A stretch of 64,000 bases of DNA, from positions 3,410,001 through 3,474,000 of the forward strand of contig NZ_CP015596.1 of NCBI RefSeq assembly GCF_001644575.1, given 5' to 3'. Position 1 is the first letter of the stretch, and each line of letters opens with the position of its first letter. The notes beneath the pieces were generated by a model. The model searched no databases and was not told the origin of the DNA. It saw only the letters and a program-made list of their open reading frames with translations. This DNA comes from Mycobacterium adipatum (GTDB lineage: Bacteria; Actinomycetota; Actinomycetes; Mycobacteriales; Mycobacteriaceae). The position numbers and the translations under genes were made by a program. Below, one piece after another: positions 1 to 10,600 of this stretch.

Positions 1-1600
1 CGTCGCCGACCGCTTGCGCGAGGCCGCTGATCACACTCGGCTCGATCTGGGCGCCAATGCCTTTGGCGATTGCGGCAGCCGACTGGGGTTTGGCTGAGGG
101 TTGATCGCGTTCGATGTATGCCCGGAGTGCGTCAGCCAGCTTCTTCGGCGCAGCGTTAGCCGCTGCAAGCCGTTCCAGTTCCGACAACGAGATCTCTGGC
201 TCTTCGCCGCGGGCACCCTGCAATCCGAGGTAGGTCTCAGCGACGGTGGCAGCGGTGTAACCCAGCAGACCCTCGTAGATGTAGCCGATCTGTTCGACAT
301 CGATGTCGCGGAACGAGATTCGGCGTACTTCGTTACCTTTGAGGACTGCCTGCTGGACCGAGCGCAGTGCGTGCAGCATCACTCGGTCGGACACAGTGAT
401 GGCCAAGGTGCCGTGTGCGGTAAGCGCGGTCAGGAACGGGAATCGGTCGGGGTCGAAGAGGGAACCGCCGTAGGCAGGAACCCGCATGTTCTCGAACGAC
501 GCTCCTCCGTAGAGCGCCTGACTCGTGGCGAGCAGCCGGTGCCACGTGAGCGAGGTGGCATCGAGAGCCTCTTCACTTTCCTCGGCTTCGCGTGCTTGCA
601 GCCGGTCCAGTTCGCGGGAGATGCCGTACCCCTGCTCGAACAACTCCCCCGACGGCAGCAAGCCGCGTTCCTCGGCGAACAGCAGGAACACGATCCGCAT
701 CATGATCGTCACCGCGGCTTCATAGCTTTGGTGGGTGTCTGCAGGTAGCGGATCGGGTTCGCCGCGTTGTTGAGCGTCGCGGGCCGATTCGGAGAACGAC
801 TGGATGAGCAGTTCCACCGCGCGACGCACCTGCGCGCCAAGGGCTTCGGTGATCTCCTCGGCAGCGGCCACGGATTCCTCGAACAGCACCGGCAGCCGCT
901 CGTCTTCCTTGCCGCCGATGATGTGCTGGCGCGAGATCAGCATCAGGAACGCGTCGCGGGTGCGAGGTTCCTCCACCCAGGTCAGTGCGTCGACGACTCC
1001 AGAGGCGGTCATGGCGCCGGCACGTGCGCACACCAGCGCCCACCAGCGTCCGTCGGTGACAATGCCGATCGGAATGTCGTTCTCGCGCAGCAGCGCTTCC
1101 ATTCGGTCCACCGGAGTGGCCGCCCACAAGTCGCTGGGAACCTGACGCAATGAGTCGACAGGGTCGATCACCGACACCAGCGCACCGATGGCTCCATCGG
1201 GGGTCAGCAGGGCTGCCTCGGCGCCGACGGTGACCGCACGGTTGGGTGACTGAGCCGTGATGCCGGCGACGGGTCCCCAGGATAAGGATTCGGCCCAGCC
1301 GACGACATCGCGTAATACGGTCTCGACCCATTTGTCGCGGGCGACGCGGTACGCGTCGTCGGTCGTGCCGTCGTCGCCGGTGGCTCGGTCTGCCGTCTCC
1401 CATGCGGCTTCGAAGTCCTTGCGGGCGTAGAGCAGTGCCTCTTTGCGGGTGTCATCCAAGGCTGGCATGCCCTGCGGCCATACCCGCTTGAGCGGTGCGA
1501 TCGCCAGGAACGGGCCGTCAGTGTCGACGAGTTCGAGCCACGCATGGTGCAGCTCAGAGGCAGTCGGTGTTGAACGTTGCCGGGGTGTGCGGGGCGCCAT
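1..1600 (-). CDS. drmMI: DISARM-type DNA adenine methyltransferase, N-terminal part (cut by window edge)
   Basis: The frame is open from an ATG at 1600 to the left edge, giving the first 533 residues of a longer protein. Landmarks typical of Eco57I/PglX-type N6-adenine methyltransferases ahead of the catalytic core are visible: LLFAEERGLLPSGE (about residues 318-331), a YGGSLFDPDRFPFL segment (about 390) and EQIGYIYEGLLG (about 455). The SAM-binding and NPPY motifs must lie beyond the edge. The start codon overlaps the stop of the upstream DrmD-like helicase by one base (TGATG), so the two are translationally coupled. In class 1 DISARM, drmD is followed by the adenine methyltransferase drmMI, which marks host DNA; that order is what is seen here. 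The family is well supported; the DISARM label is inferred from the neighbouring helicase, because drmA, drmB and drmC are outside the window. Confidence 0.8.
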   Translation of the reverse strand, partial: MAPRTPRQRSTPTASELHHAWLELVDTDGPFLAIAPLKRVWPQGMPALDDTRKEALLYARKDFEAAWETADRATGDDGTTDDAYRVARDKWVETVLRDVVGWAESLSWGPVAGITAQSPNRAVTVGAEAALLTPDGAIGALVSVIDPVDSLRQVPSDLWAATPVDRMEALLRENDIPIGIVTDGRWWALVCARAGAMTASGVVDALTWVEEPRTRDAFLMLISRQHIIGGKEDERLPVLFEESVAAAEEITEALGAQVRRAVELLIQSFSESARDAQQRGEPDPLPADTHQSYEAAVTIMMRIVFLLFAEERGLLPSGELFEQGYGISRELDRLQAREAEESEEALDATSLTWHRLLATSQALYGGASFENMRVPAYGGSLFDPDRFPFLTALTAHGTLAITVSDRVMLHALRSVQQAVLKGNEVRRISFRDIDVEQIGYIYEGLLGYTAATVAETYLGLQGARGEEPEISLSELERLAAANAAPKKLADALRAYIERDQPSAKPQSAAAIAKGIGAQIEPSVISGLAQAVGD

Positions 1601-3936
1601 CAGCGCAGCCCTCCTTTCGCGTCCTCAGGAGTGAGGGCGAACACCACGGCGGCGGCGGTGGTGTGGGGTTTGACGTCGGCGTAGCGGTCGGCGATGGCCG
1701 CGGTCTCGCGGGCCTCTTCGTCGTCAAGTTCGTCGAGACGGCGCTCCATCGAGTCGATGTCGCGGCGCCACTGCTTCTGCTGCTCGTCGGCCCAGAGCAT
1801 GGCTTGGGCTTCGGCTTCCTTGCTGCGCAAGAGATCCAGTGATTCCCGCAGGTTGGTTCGGAATGCGGCGAAGATGTCACGCGCCCGCTGGATGTCAGCG
1901 GCCCGGCGTTTGTCCAGCTGCTCCAGCACCCGAGCGTGTCGGCGGTCGGCTCGAGCGTGCATAGACTCCTCCAACCGAGCGCGCAGCGGCGCGTCCGCCG
2001 CATTCCAGATCTCGCACAGCTCGTCGCGGACCCGGCGGCTGGCCAGCGTCAGGCGCTCCCCGTCCAGGGCATGATCAAGGGCGTGTTCGGCCTTCTCCTC
2101 GGCCATCGCGCGACGGCCCCGCAGGCGAACGCCGACCAGGAACACCTCCTCGTGCAGCCGCACTCCCCCGCGACCGACGAGCACCATGCGGGTCACCGCC
2201 GCCACGAACGACTCCGCCGTGTCGTCGATCACCACCGCGGTGACTCGGTTCAGGGTGGAATCCACACTCCACAGCGAGCGGCGCAGCAGGCGTTGCGCTT
2301 TCTGCACGATCGGATGTCCCAGGTGGACATACACCAGATCACTGCGTCCTTCGGCAGCGATCGGGTCGAACGTGATCGGGCGCAGCACATCAGGTTTCAG
2401 CCGGGTAGCCAAACCCTTGAGGGTGTCCTGCCAGGCCGGGCTCACCGGAGGCATTTCGAACACTTCGGCGTCGGTGTCGGCGTCGCCGACCGGCGCCAGT
2501 GGAAGCTGATGGTTGATCCGAAGCGCGGTGTCGACCACGCGACGCAGGTTCTGCGGTTCCAGATGAAGATCGGCCCGCGAGGCGTCGTAGCCGCGTTCCA
2601 GCTCCGTGAGCCGGGTGTTGAGTTCGATGCCGCCGGCCAAGGCTTCCTGGATCACCTGGTTGCCGTCGAGCCCCTTGGCTTTGCGTTTGGCGGGTTTGCG
2701 GCGGGCGAAGTGTTCCTGAATCTCGTCACCGATCACCTGGTTGGCCGATCCCAGGTCCACCTCGACCTGGGCGATCTTGCGGGCGATGCGGGCCATGAAG
2801 TTCGCGTCAGCGGCGTAGGTGGAGGACTGGTCGTCGGGCACGAAGTGAAACACCTCGGGTGTCTCGCTCTGCCCGTAGCGGTCAATGCGGCCGATGCGCT
2901 GTTCGAGTCGCGACGGATTGAACGGGATGTCGAAGTTCACCAACCGGTGGCAGTGGTTCTGCAGATCGATGCCTTCGCCGGCAGCATCGGTGGCCAGCAA
3001 CACCCGCACCGGTTCCTCGGTCGGGTCAGCGGTGAACTGCGACCGGATGTACTCGCGGTCCTCGGTGGGGGTCGCACCCTCGATGACGGCCAGCCGGTCG
3101 GCGTAGCCGCGCTGAGTGACTACTCGCTGCAGCCAGCCAAGCGTGTGGGCGTACTCGGTGAACACCACGACCCGCTCATTGGACCAGTGGGTGCCGTCGG
3201 GCCGGCAGACCGCGTCCAGGAAGGTGAGCAGCCTCTCCAGGCGTGAGTCGGGACGGCTTTCGTAACTCAAGCCCCAGTCGGCGAGCTTCTCCAGCTGACC
3301 GGGCTCGGCGGCGCTCAGTGGGTCGGAGGCCTTGGACTCGCGCAGCCGCTCGGCCTCGTCGTGCTCCCACAGACCTTCCTCCTCGTCGGCCTGGCCCTCG
3401 CCGAAGATGTCGTCGTATTCGTCGTCGCGGAGTCCGCGCCCGGCGCGGGCGTCGCGGTAGTGGCTGATCGTCATCCCGAAGGCGAACGGACTGGACAGGA
3501 ATCGCTTCTTGAGCAGCATGGTGACGATGTCGCCGCCCGGTTTGGTGCCGTTCTGCTTAGCGCTGCGGGTGACGATGTCATCGAGAAGGGAGAACGTCTC
3601 CTGTTCGCTATTCTCGGGCGTGAAGTCGAGGATCTTGACCTCGCGGTCTTTGAACCCTTTCCCAGTGAGATCGCGCTTAAGGCGGCGCACCGTCACGTCC
3701 TTGAGCGCGGTGGCGTCCAGGAGCGCGCCGCGGGAGAACCGGCGCGGGTCGATCATCTCCATGAGCGCGGTGAACGATTCCGGGTAGCCGTTGTGCGGTG
3801 TGGCGCTCAGGAACAGGCGGTGCTCGCAGGTGTCGGCGAGTTGGCGTACGGCGACGGTTCGTTGGGTGTCCACCGAGTAGCCGCGTCCGCCGGCGATGGT
3901 TGAGGGGCTCGACGGGGCGACGTGGTGGGCTTCATC
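1600..3936 (-). pseudogene. drmD: DrmD-like SNF2 helicase, 3' part, split by mobile element
   Basis: This is the C-terminal 778 residues of a DISARM-type SNF2 helicase whose N-terminal part lies at 16292-17506. The frame begins in the DEAH box at the element junction (EAHHVAPSSPS after the shared GAT). It continues through the motif III-like LFLSATPHNGYPESF and the helicase C-terminal domain with LLATDAAGEGIDLQNHCH and RLEQRIGRIDRYGQ (motifs V and VI), and ends with a long charged, partly coiled-coil tail. No start codon belongs to this half; an internal GTG at 3873 could give a C-terminal fragment lacking the P-loop, which could not hydrolyse ATP. Its stop overlaps the start of the drmMI-like gene, so loss of upstream translation may also lower methyltransferase expression. 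The helicase family is clear from sequence; DrmD is the best match I know for this architecture. Confidence 0.87.
3934..3936. repeat. GAT shared at element junction, lower-coordinate copy
   Basis: GAT (atc on the plus strand) is present once here and once at 16292-16294. Keeping one copy restores the helicase codons for IVDEAHH. It is either the recombination core of the recombinase trio or a 3-bp target duplication. Three bases are too few to exclude chance, but the exact restoration of frame and motif fixes the border to within these bases. Confidence 0.7.
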
Positions 3937-3985
3937 ACATTTACTGAACGGGTGCGCCTATGGAGGGCTCAAGGCGTGCAGGGAT

Positions 3986-4011
3986 CATGTCACGCACATG
4001 TACGCGACATG
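3986..4011. repeat. Inverted repeat near the lower-coordinate end of the element
   Basis: CATGTCACG and CGCGACATG flank an 8-base spacer, forming a 9-bp inverted repeat with one mismatch, 49 bases inside the element end. It lies in the roughly 220-bp non-coding stretch between the border and the helicase stop. A recombinase arm-binding site or the terminator of the cargo operon are both possible; nothing in the sequence decides between them. Confidence 0.4.
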
Positions 4012-4156
4012 ACGGAGATCGGTGTCTCCGTCGTCGCGGCCTCGCTAGGGAAGATCGATTCAAGTCAAGTTCGATCACGCAACGCCAAGCACTGGTTGAA
4101 TCGGGAGCCGAGGTGAGGGCCCCTCTCCACCGAAAGCGATCGCGGAGCCGTTCGGC

Positions 4157-7100
4157 TTACTTGATACCGGCAGTCCCTCGAACGGCCATCCAGGTGACGA
4201 GGCGGACTTCGTGCTTTTCGACCCCCGGAAGCGGTTCGCGTGGAGGGGGTGCCGTGATACCGGCCTCATCGAGGACTTCGGTGACGAGCGTGATGCGCTC
4301 TTCGTCAGTACGGCCTTGATTCAGCGCACCCCGGACTTGGCGAGACACCTTCGCCGACGGGACACTTCGAAGTCGGTTCGCGAGTTCAATCTGCGACTCC
4401 CTCCCGAGATAGCCCCCCCGTTGAAGAACGAGCGTGTAGGCGTCTCGGAATGCAAGCGGCAGATCGGGCTGGAATGCGTTGGGGTCAGTTAACTCGTTCC
4501 ACGCATCGTAGGCGCTGTTACGTGCTACCTCCCATGCATCAAAAGCCTTGTCATAGACCGTATCTGGAAGCCAACGTTCGGCAGTGCCGTGAAGGGGGTC
4601 GGCTGCGCGGAGTGCAATAAGCGTGTCGGGTGATACGAACGGCTGCCCGTCCTCGTTGTACTTAATGCACCAGTCGTCACTCACAGGCACGTAGCGGAAC
4701 CATGGCTTTTCGCTTTGTCCGATCTTGATACAGAAGACATAGCCATTTCCATGCACGACTGGATTGACGAATCCGCTGCCAGATCCGTAAGGAAGGCTGA
4801 TGACATCGGTCTTCAGCATTGGTTCCATGCCGAAGGCATCGTAAAGTCTGCGGCGATACTCCTCTCCCGAGAGCGATGCACTTGAGCCGCCCGCGTCGAG
4901 CAGTTTCTCGAACTCATCGACCACTTGATCGTCGGCGAGGTTCACTTCATGCCCAGGACCGCGGCCCGGAAGTACTTCGCCTGCACCGACGGCCGCGTCG
5001 GCTAGCGCAAGCTTCCTCTCAAGACGTTCCTCCAGTGCCAACAGCTCATCTAGACGTTCCGCTGGGAAGAACAGGCCAAGATGGACGTAATCGTGCTTGG
5101 AGCCGATGCGGTCGATGCGACCGTGTCGCTGGACGATGCGCATCGGGTTCCACGGAAGGTCGTAGTTGATCATCTGACATGCCTGCTGGAGATTCACGCC
5201 CTCAGCCAGAACGTCTGTCGTGAAAAGGATATCGAACTCATCCTTCGCTGTTGCCTCACCGGCAGCGTTGCGAGGCCCGGCCGTCTGCGGGGCGAAACCC
5301 GCAATGGTGGCGGCGCGACCGCCCTGATCAACACCACCGGTCCTACCGCGCTCATGAGTCTTCGCGTAGGAACCCATGATCGGTGGAGCGATTCGACCTT
5401 TGTAATCGGATAGCGGTGAGTCGAGAGGGGCCGTGTCAATCGCTTTGATGACCGCTTCATGGACCGGGATGATCGTGTCGGTGAAGGCAGAGAACACGAT
5501 CACCTTTCGACGATCAGCGCTCGATATTCCTCGCGGGTCGACTCGTCGTGCTTGAGCGGCGATGGCAGTAAGCTCCTCGACGATCTTGCGGACCTTGGGC
5601 TCGTTGTTCTTTACGACCACCTCGGCGAGGTCCCGCAGTCGATAGAGCAGTGCGATGTCGGACTCGATATCTGCCTTGAGTTCGGAGAGGTGGTAGCCGT
5701 CGACCGACTCGATTTGTTCATCGTCGTCAAACTCAGCCACGAACTCGTCGAGGTCATCGGAGTCAGATGAAACCCATTCACTCAGGGCTTCCCCCCTCAG
5801 CACGAATCCCCTGCGCAGCGCTTCTAGGAACGTCTCGTGCGAGGCGACCATCTTCTCCAGAGAGGAGTGCAAGGCCTGCGGGCTGGACTCCAGCCGTTTC
5901 AACAGCCCTGAACGCAGCAGGCCGCTGTTAGTGATTTGATAGGTCTGCAGATCGTGGTCGACGGTGTACATGCTTGACAGGTATCGAGCGAGCATGAGTC
6001 GTTCCGGGTCCCGGCTCCGGTCTTCCCATGCGTGAGGCGCATGTGGGTCAGTCGGATCGTCGAGGGCATAAACCATAGCGTCGATCAGGGCCAGGCCGTC
6101 GGCGTCGAGGACGTAGTCGATGCGGCGCACCTTGGGCTGGGGGAACTTGATCGTCGTGGGTTTGCCGTCGGGGCCAAAGATCATTTCGTTGGCGTAGTGC
6201 TCTTTGACGAACTTCCGGGTACGCCGTACGGCGACCTGGTCCATCAGGTCGAAGAGGTGTTCGGGCGTCAGGTTCGCTGGATCGATCGCCTGGGCCTGCC
6301 GGATGTATTCGCGGATGCTGGGAATGCCTAGCGCAGCGAATCGTGCGTCGTCTCGGATGAAGTACTTGATGAGTGTTTCGAGGTCGGTCAGCGAGTTGTT
6401 GACTGGTGTCGCGGTGAGCAGCACGACTTTCTTCGGGTTGCCTGCTGTGATCACTCGGTCGACCGCGCCGGATCGCTGCGCGCCGGAGTTACGAAGGTTG
6501 TGTGCCTCGTCGATAACGACGAGTGAGTAATCCTCGATCTCCCTCACGAATGCGTCGATAGGACCCTTCTCGGGGTCGAGGCGGTTCCGCACTTCTTCGT
6601 AGGAATAGACCGTCACCCAGCGGCTGAAGTCGTAGGTGGCCAGGAAGGGCTCCCACATCGCCGTCTTCAGTGCTGCGGGAGCAACGATTAGCACCCGCTG
6701 GCGGTTGATGTTCGCCGTGCGGTAGATCACCTCGCCCGCTAGGTACGTCTTGCCAAGACCCACCTCGTCGGCGACTAGAACGCCACCATGTTCTTCGAGG
6801 AGTCGCTCCATGCGAACGACTCCATCTGCCTGAAAGCGCGTGAGGCTCAAACCTGTACGGGCATTCGGGTTCTCATCGGCGTCAAGGTGTTCACCGTAAA
6901 GCTCCCAGAGCATGCGTAAGTAGATCGACCACGGCGTATGCGGCTCCCAAAGACGCCCGTAAAGATCGGCAAGATCATATGGATCGCTCAGCGCCCAGAA
7001 GTGCTCGAACCACTCATGAACCTTGTGCGCAGAATGGGTGCCGCCGCCAGTTCCGAGGTTGAGCTCAGCATTGTGCGCGAGGCCGGCGTAGGTCATGTTC

Positions 7101-7606
7101 GACGACCCGGCTATCGCTGCCTGGGTTGCGCTGTCTTCAACAAGGTAGGTCTTGCCGTGAAGGAAACCGCCTGTGTAGCGACGCACTTCAACCTTGGCGG
7201 TGTCCTGCGGGTCAACGCTCTCAAGCCATTTCACCATCCGCTTGGCTTGGACTGTGGGGATCCGCGCGAACCCCATGTTGTCGCGTTCAGCTTCAAGCCA
7301 CGCCTGGTGATGCTGAATCGCGGCGTCGCGTCGCGAGTCCTGGTCGGAATCACCGGATGCGATTGCCCGCACCGACTCGGCTTCGGGTTCGGCTCCCAGT
7401 AAGAGGCGTACGCGTGGCGCAATCTCCAATTCGTCGGCGAGGAGCGCGAAACCTGCCGGGTTGATGTATGCGGTCGCAATCGCGATCGGCGGAGGCTGCA
7501 CCTTGTTCTCGCGCAGCAGCCGGAACAATTCGTTGACGCGATCGGCAACCCTTACGGCCGCTTCGCTAGCGAGATGGTTGGTTGCGAAGTCGGGAAGTTG
7601 TGTCAT
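4157..7606 (-). CDS. SNF2-family helicase with N-terminal phospholipase-D nuclease domain
   Basis: The protein has 1149 residues. The N-terminal third has a PLD/HKD nuclease motif, HGKTYLVED (about 149) followed by GSSNMT (about 170). The helicase core follows: DEVGLGKTYLAGEV (Walker A, about 280), VVIDEAHNLRN (DEAH box, about 362), LLTATPVNNSL (motif III) and, in the second RecA lobe, FTTDVLAEGVNLQQ and RIVQRHGRIDRIG (motifs V and VI). All key residues are present. The start is the ATG at 7606, which overlaps the methyltransferase stop in ATGA; an ATG 21 codons upstream lies inside that gene and is less likely. A helicase/nuclease coupled to an adenine methyltransferase suggests DNA restriction with self/non-self marking. 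That role is inferred; I cannot assign it to a named system. Confidence 0.85.
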   Translation of the reverse strand: MTQLPDFATNHLASEAAVRVADRVNELFRLLRENKVQPPPIAIATAYINPAGFALLADELEIAPRVRLLLGAEPEAESVRAIASGDSDQDSRRDAAIQHHQAWLEAERDNMGFARIPTVQAKRMVKWLESVDPQDTAKVEVRRYTGGFLHGKTYLVEDSATQAAIAGSSNMTYAGLAHNAELNLGTGGGTHSAHKVHEWFEHFWALSDPYDLADLYGRLWEPHTPWSIYLRMLWELYGEHLDADENPNARTGLSLTRFQADGVVRMERLLEEHGGVLVADEVGLGKTYLAGEVIYRTANINRQRVLIVAPAALKTAMWEPFLATYDFSRWVTVYSYEEVRNRLDPEKGPIDAFVREIEDYSLVVIDEAHNLRNSGAQRSGAVDRVITAGNPKKVVLLTATPVNNSLTDLETLIKYFIRDDARFAALGIPSIREYIRQAQAIDPANLTPEHLFDLMDQVAVRRTRKFVKEHYANEMIFGPDGKPTTIKFPQPKVRRIDYVLDADGLALIDAMVYALDDPTDPHAPHAWEDRSRDPERLMLARYLSSMYTVDHDLQTYQITNSGLLRSGLLKRLESSPQALHSSLEKMVASHETFLEALRRGFVLRGEALSEWVSSDSDDLDEFVAEFDDDEQIESVDGYHLSELKADIESDIALLYRLRDLAEVVVKNNEPKVRKIVEELTAIAAQARRVDPRGISSADRRKVIVFSAFTDTIIPVHEAVIKAIDTAPLDSPLSDYKGRIAPPIMGSYAKTHERGRTGGVDQGGRAATIAGFAPQTAGPRNAAGEATAKDEFDILFTTDVLAEGVNLQQACQMINYDLPWNPMRIVQRHGRIDRIGSKHDYVHLGLFFPAERLDELLALEERLERKLALADAAVGAGEVLPGRGPGHEVNLADDQVVDEFEKLLDAGGSSASLSGEEYRRRLYDAFGMEPMLKTDVISLPYGSGSGFVNPVVHGNGYVFCIKIGQSEKPWFRYVPVSDDWCIKYNEDGQPFVSPDTLIALRAADPLHGTAERWLPDTVYDKAFDAWEVARNSAYDAWNELTDPNAFQPDLPLAFRDAYTLVLQRGGYLGRESQIELANRLRSVPSAKVSRQVRGALNQGRTDEERITLVTEVLDEAGITAPPPREPLPGVEKHEVRLVTWMAVRGTAGIK

Positions 7607-10600
7607 GCCTTGCCCATCCACGTCCGATAGTGCTGCAGGACCGCCTCTAAACGCGGTTCGTACTTCCACCCTCGGTGGAAGGTCGCAAAGAGGTGTTCTA
7701 CCTGATCTTCGCTAAGTCCATAGAGCAGGCTCACTAGGGCATCGAGTTCTGCGCACAGACCATCCTTCTCCGTCTGCGTCTCGACGGAGCCCACGGGCAC
7801 CCCCACAGCGGACGCCCAGTCCGCATAGCGCTCGTCGACAGCCCCGAGCCTTCCTGCGATCTGGACAACTCGTTGGGCGATAGTTGATTCCCGGTCGTAG
7901 GCGGGAACGGGAAGTGGATTGAGCAATTCGAAGGTCAGATGGAGCTCGACCCAGCGGCGAGCGCTCCAATCGAAGGGGATGCTGGACATTACGCCGAGCA
8001 GGAATGCTTCGGACTTCTCGTCGCCCTGTCGCCTGACCAAAATTGGCGATTGGTGGACGGCGGCTGTGCCCGGCGGCAGGAGACAAGGTATGGCTGTGCG
8101 GGTATCGGTCGCGCGCGCGATGTCTCGGAAGGCGATTCGCGCTGAATCCATAGGGAGTCTCTTCGGCGGATACTTCAGTCCGTTGTATGCGGATCGGGAG
8201 TTCCTGACCGCGCCGTCGAGTTTGGCTCGGAGGTAGGGCCGGAGCACCTTCGGTGTGCCGTAGGCGAACGGTGTTCCGGCGTCTGGGTTCCAGATGTTGT
8301 AGCTTGCACCTGCGACGACCGGTACGCGGCCGCGGGGCGCGTCGACGTCGAATTCCATTACGTCACGGGCACCGCTTGCGTTCATGTCACCTTGGATGGG
8401 CCGGAATTCCCAGCCATCCCGAACGGTGTCGAAGCGCGGACTCTGCTTCATCCTGCGGAAGATTTGAGCCGATAGCGGATCGGGGATGAGCGGAAATGCT
8501 GCGCTATTCGACCAGGAGATAAATTCGTCGCCCGGGACCTCCGCGACATTGGTTGCCCCAGCGAGGAAGTCGCTCTCGTTCGCAAAAGGTCCTGACCACC
8601 GAACTACCCGTTCCTTGCTTTTTTCGCTGACTGTCAGACCGATCGTGTATTGCGGATGGACCTCTGAAAACACCCACCGTTGGTTGTTCACGACGAAACA
8701 GACGTCCGCGAATGAGCCGTTCGAAAGGACCTCTCGCCGCCACTGAGCAAGTCCTGACCCAGCAAGCGCGCCCCGCGGCAGAACGATTGCAGATCGCCCG
8801 CCGGCTCTCAACAACTGCCAATTGCGCCATGCGAACGCTTGATAGAGGTCCAAGTGAGCCGCGCCGAGGCCGGCGTAGGGCCCAGAAGCGACCGCAGCTG
8901 CCATCGCGCGGACTCGCTCGATTTCAGCTTCGTACTCCTGTTCCAAGTCAGGCCGGCCCGCTCGAAACGCGGCAAGCGTATCGTCTCGTTGTCGCGTTGG
9001 CATAGAACGCAATCCAGGCAGCTGCAGCCCCCACCACTGATGCTCTTCTACATGAAGCTTTTCCCAGGGCGGATTTCCGAGGATTACATCAAACCCCGGA
9101 CCGTTCCGAAGGAACACCTCTGGAAACAAATAGGGCATGTGTGCCGGATGGAGTTTTTCGGCGGCCTCGGCTACCTCAGACCGTTTGAGTACGCGCTGGA
9201 GTGATCGCTCGTCGATAATCAACCCTGGGCCGATCCAGCCGATCCGGGCTGCAACCGCGGCGTCGAAAATTTGTCGTGCCGTGTCAGCCGCTTGCTTGGC
9301 TTGAGCGAGGAGTCTCGCACCTTCCTCGACTTCGGCTTTGTTGGCTTCGCTCGCATTCGCGACATCAATCAGAAGTGTCTTGGCCGAAGCAAGTTGGTCG
9401 GTCAGGATTTCGTCGAAAAGGGAAATCTCACCGGGTTTACGACCAGGCTGCAGAGCATCGAGCGCTTCGTCGATCACGCCGATGCCGGTGAGGCTGTTGG
9501 CACTGACCAACCCATGGTCGAGGTTGCTCATTGGCAAGCCAGGCACGAAGGTGTGAATCCAGAGGGCTAGGCGAGCGAGTTCGACTGCCATGGGGTTGAT
9601 GTCGAGGCCGTAGATGCATCGGCGCGCGATCTGTCGGCGAAGTAGACCGACTTCGTCGACCTCACTCTTGGCGATGTCGTCCGTTCCGAGTGCATCTCGG
9701 GCCACAGCCGCCAGCCTGAGTAACTCCTCGATGACGCCGGGGACGGTGTGCTCGGTGAGGAAGGTGCGCATCAGGGCTTCGATCTTGTCTACCGCGGCAA
9801 CGAGGAAGTGGCCCGAACCCATGGCCAGGTCTGCAACTCGGAAGTCGAAGAACTCGCGCGCTGCCGCGGCGGCGTCTCCCTTCGCGAGGTATGTAGCAAT
9901 CCGCTCCAGGTGCTTAGTGAGCACTGGAACGATGGAGCGCTCGACCAAGTGGTCGACGACGACCTTGGGTGTGAAGTAGGAGCCTGTCGCCTTTCGCTCG
10001 CCGGATGCTGTGTGGAAATAGATCGCACCGGTCGGCGCCACTACTTCGTCGCCCTTGCCGGCAGGCACCCATGCCCCGTTGTCGTCGAATGTGAGATCGG
10101 TCTCGGCTAGGGAAAGCGAGCTTTCCAGAAGCCCTTCATAGATCGTCCCGAACTCGCGAACACTCAACGAACGGAAGTCAACGGGCCCCGGCACTCCGTC
10201 GTCGCTCACGTCGACGAGCAAGCTCTTCAAGGCCGGACCCAGCACGCTGTCGGGCAGCTCGATCTTCTTGATCAACGCACCCTCGGGCGAACGGTCGGGA
10301 TCGGTGGAGAAGAGGCCGCCGTTGTAGGTGGGGATCTGCCACTGCGGGTTTCCCTGGTCGATTGCGTTCCAGACTTGGACGAGGTCGAACCACATCGTCG
10401 ATGCGTTTCCGAACTCATCGATGTCGGAATCGAGTAGTCGTCGCGCAATTGTCTTGAGGCTGTTGGCGTCGAAGCCCTCGTTCCGGCCCGACGGCAACAG
10501 CCCGCGATCCTCGGCATAGGCTTGGAAGAGCAAGCGGAACAGTATGCGGAGCGTGACGCGATATGCAGTCGAGAGACCCTCGGCGTCGAGCTCAAGTTCC

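Noticed and set aside
101..748. Plus-strand open frame of 215 codons at the left edge
   Set aside because: It is the antisense of the methyltransferase frame, which shows family motifs.
1936..3246. Long plus-strand open frame (436 codons) opposite the helicase
   Set aside because: It lies entirely antisense to the SNF2 helicase motifs; the translation is rich in His, Arg and Gly without domains, a usual shadow in high-GC DNA.
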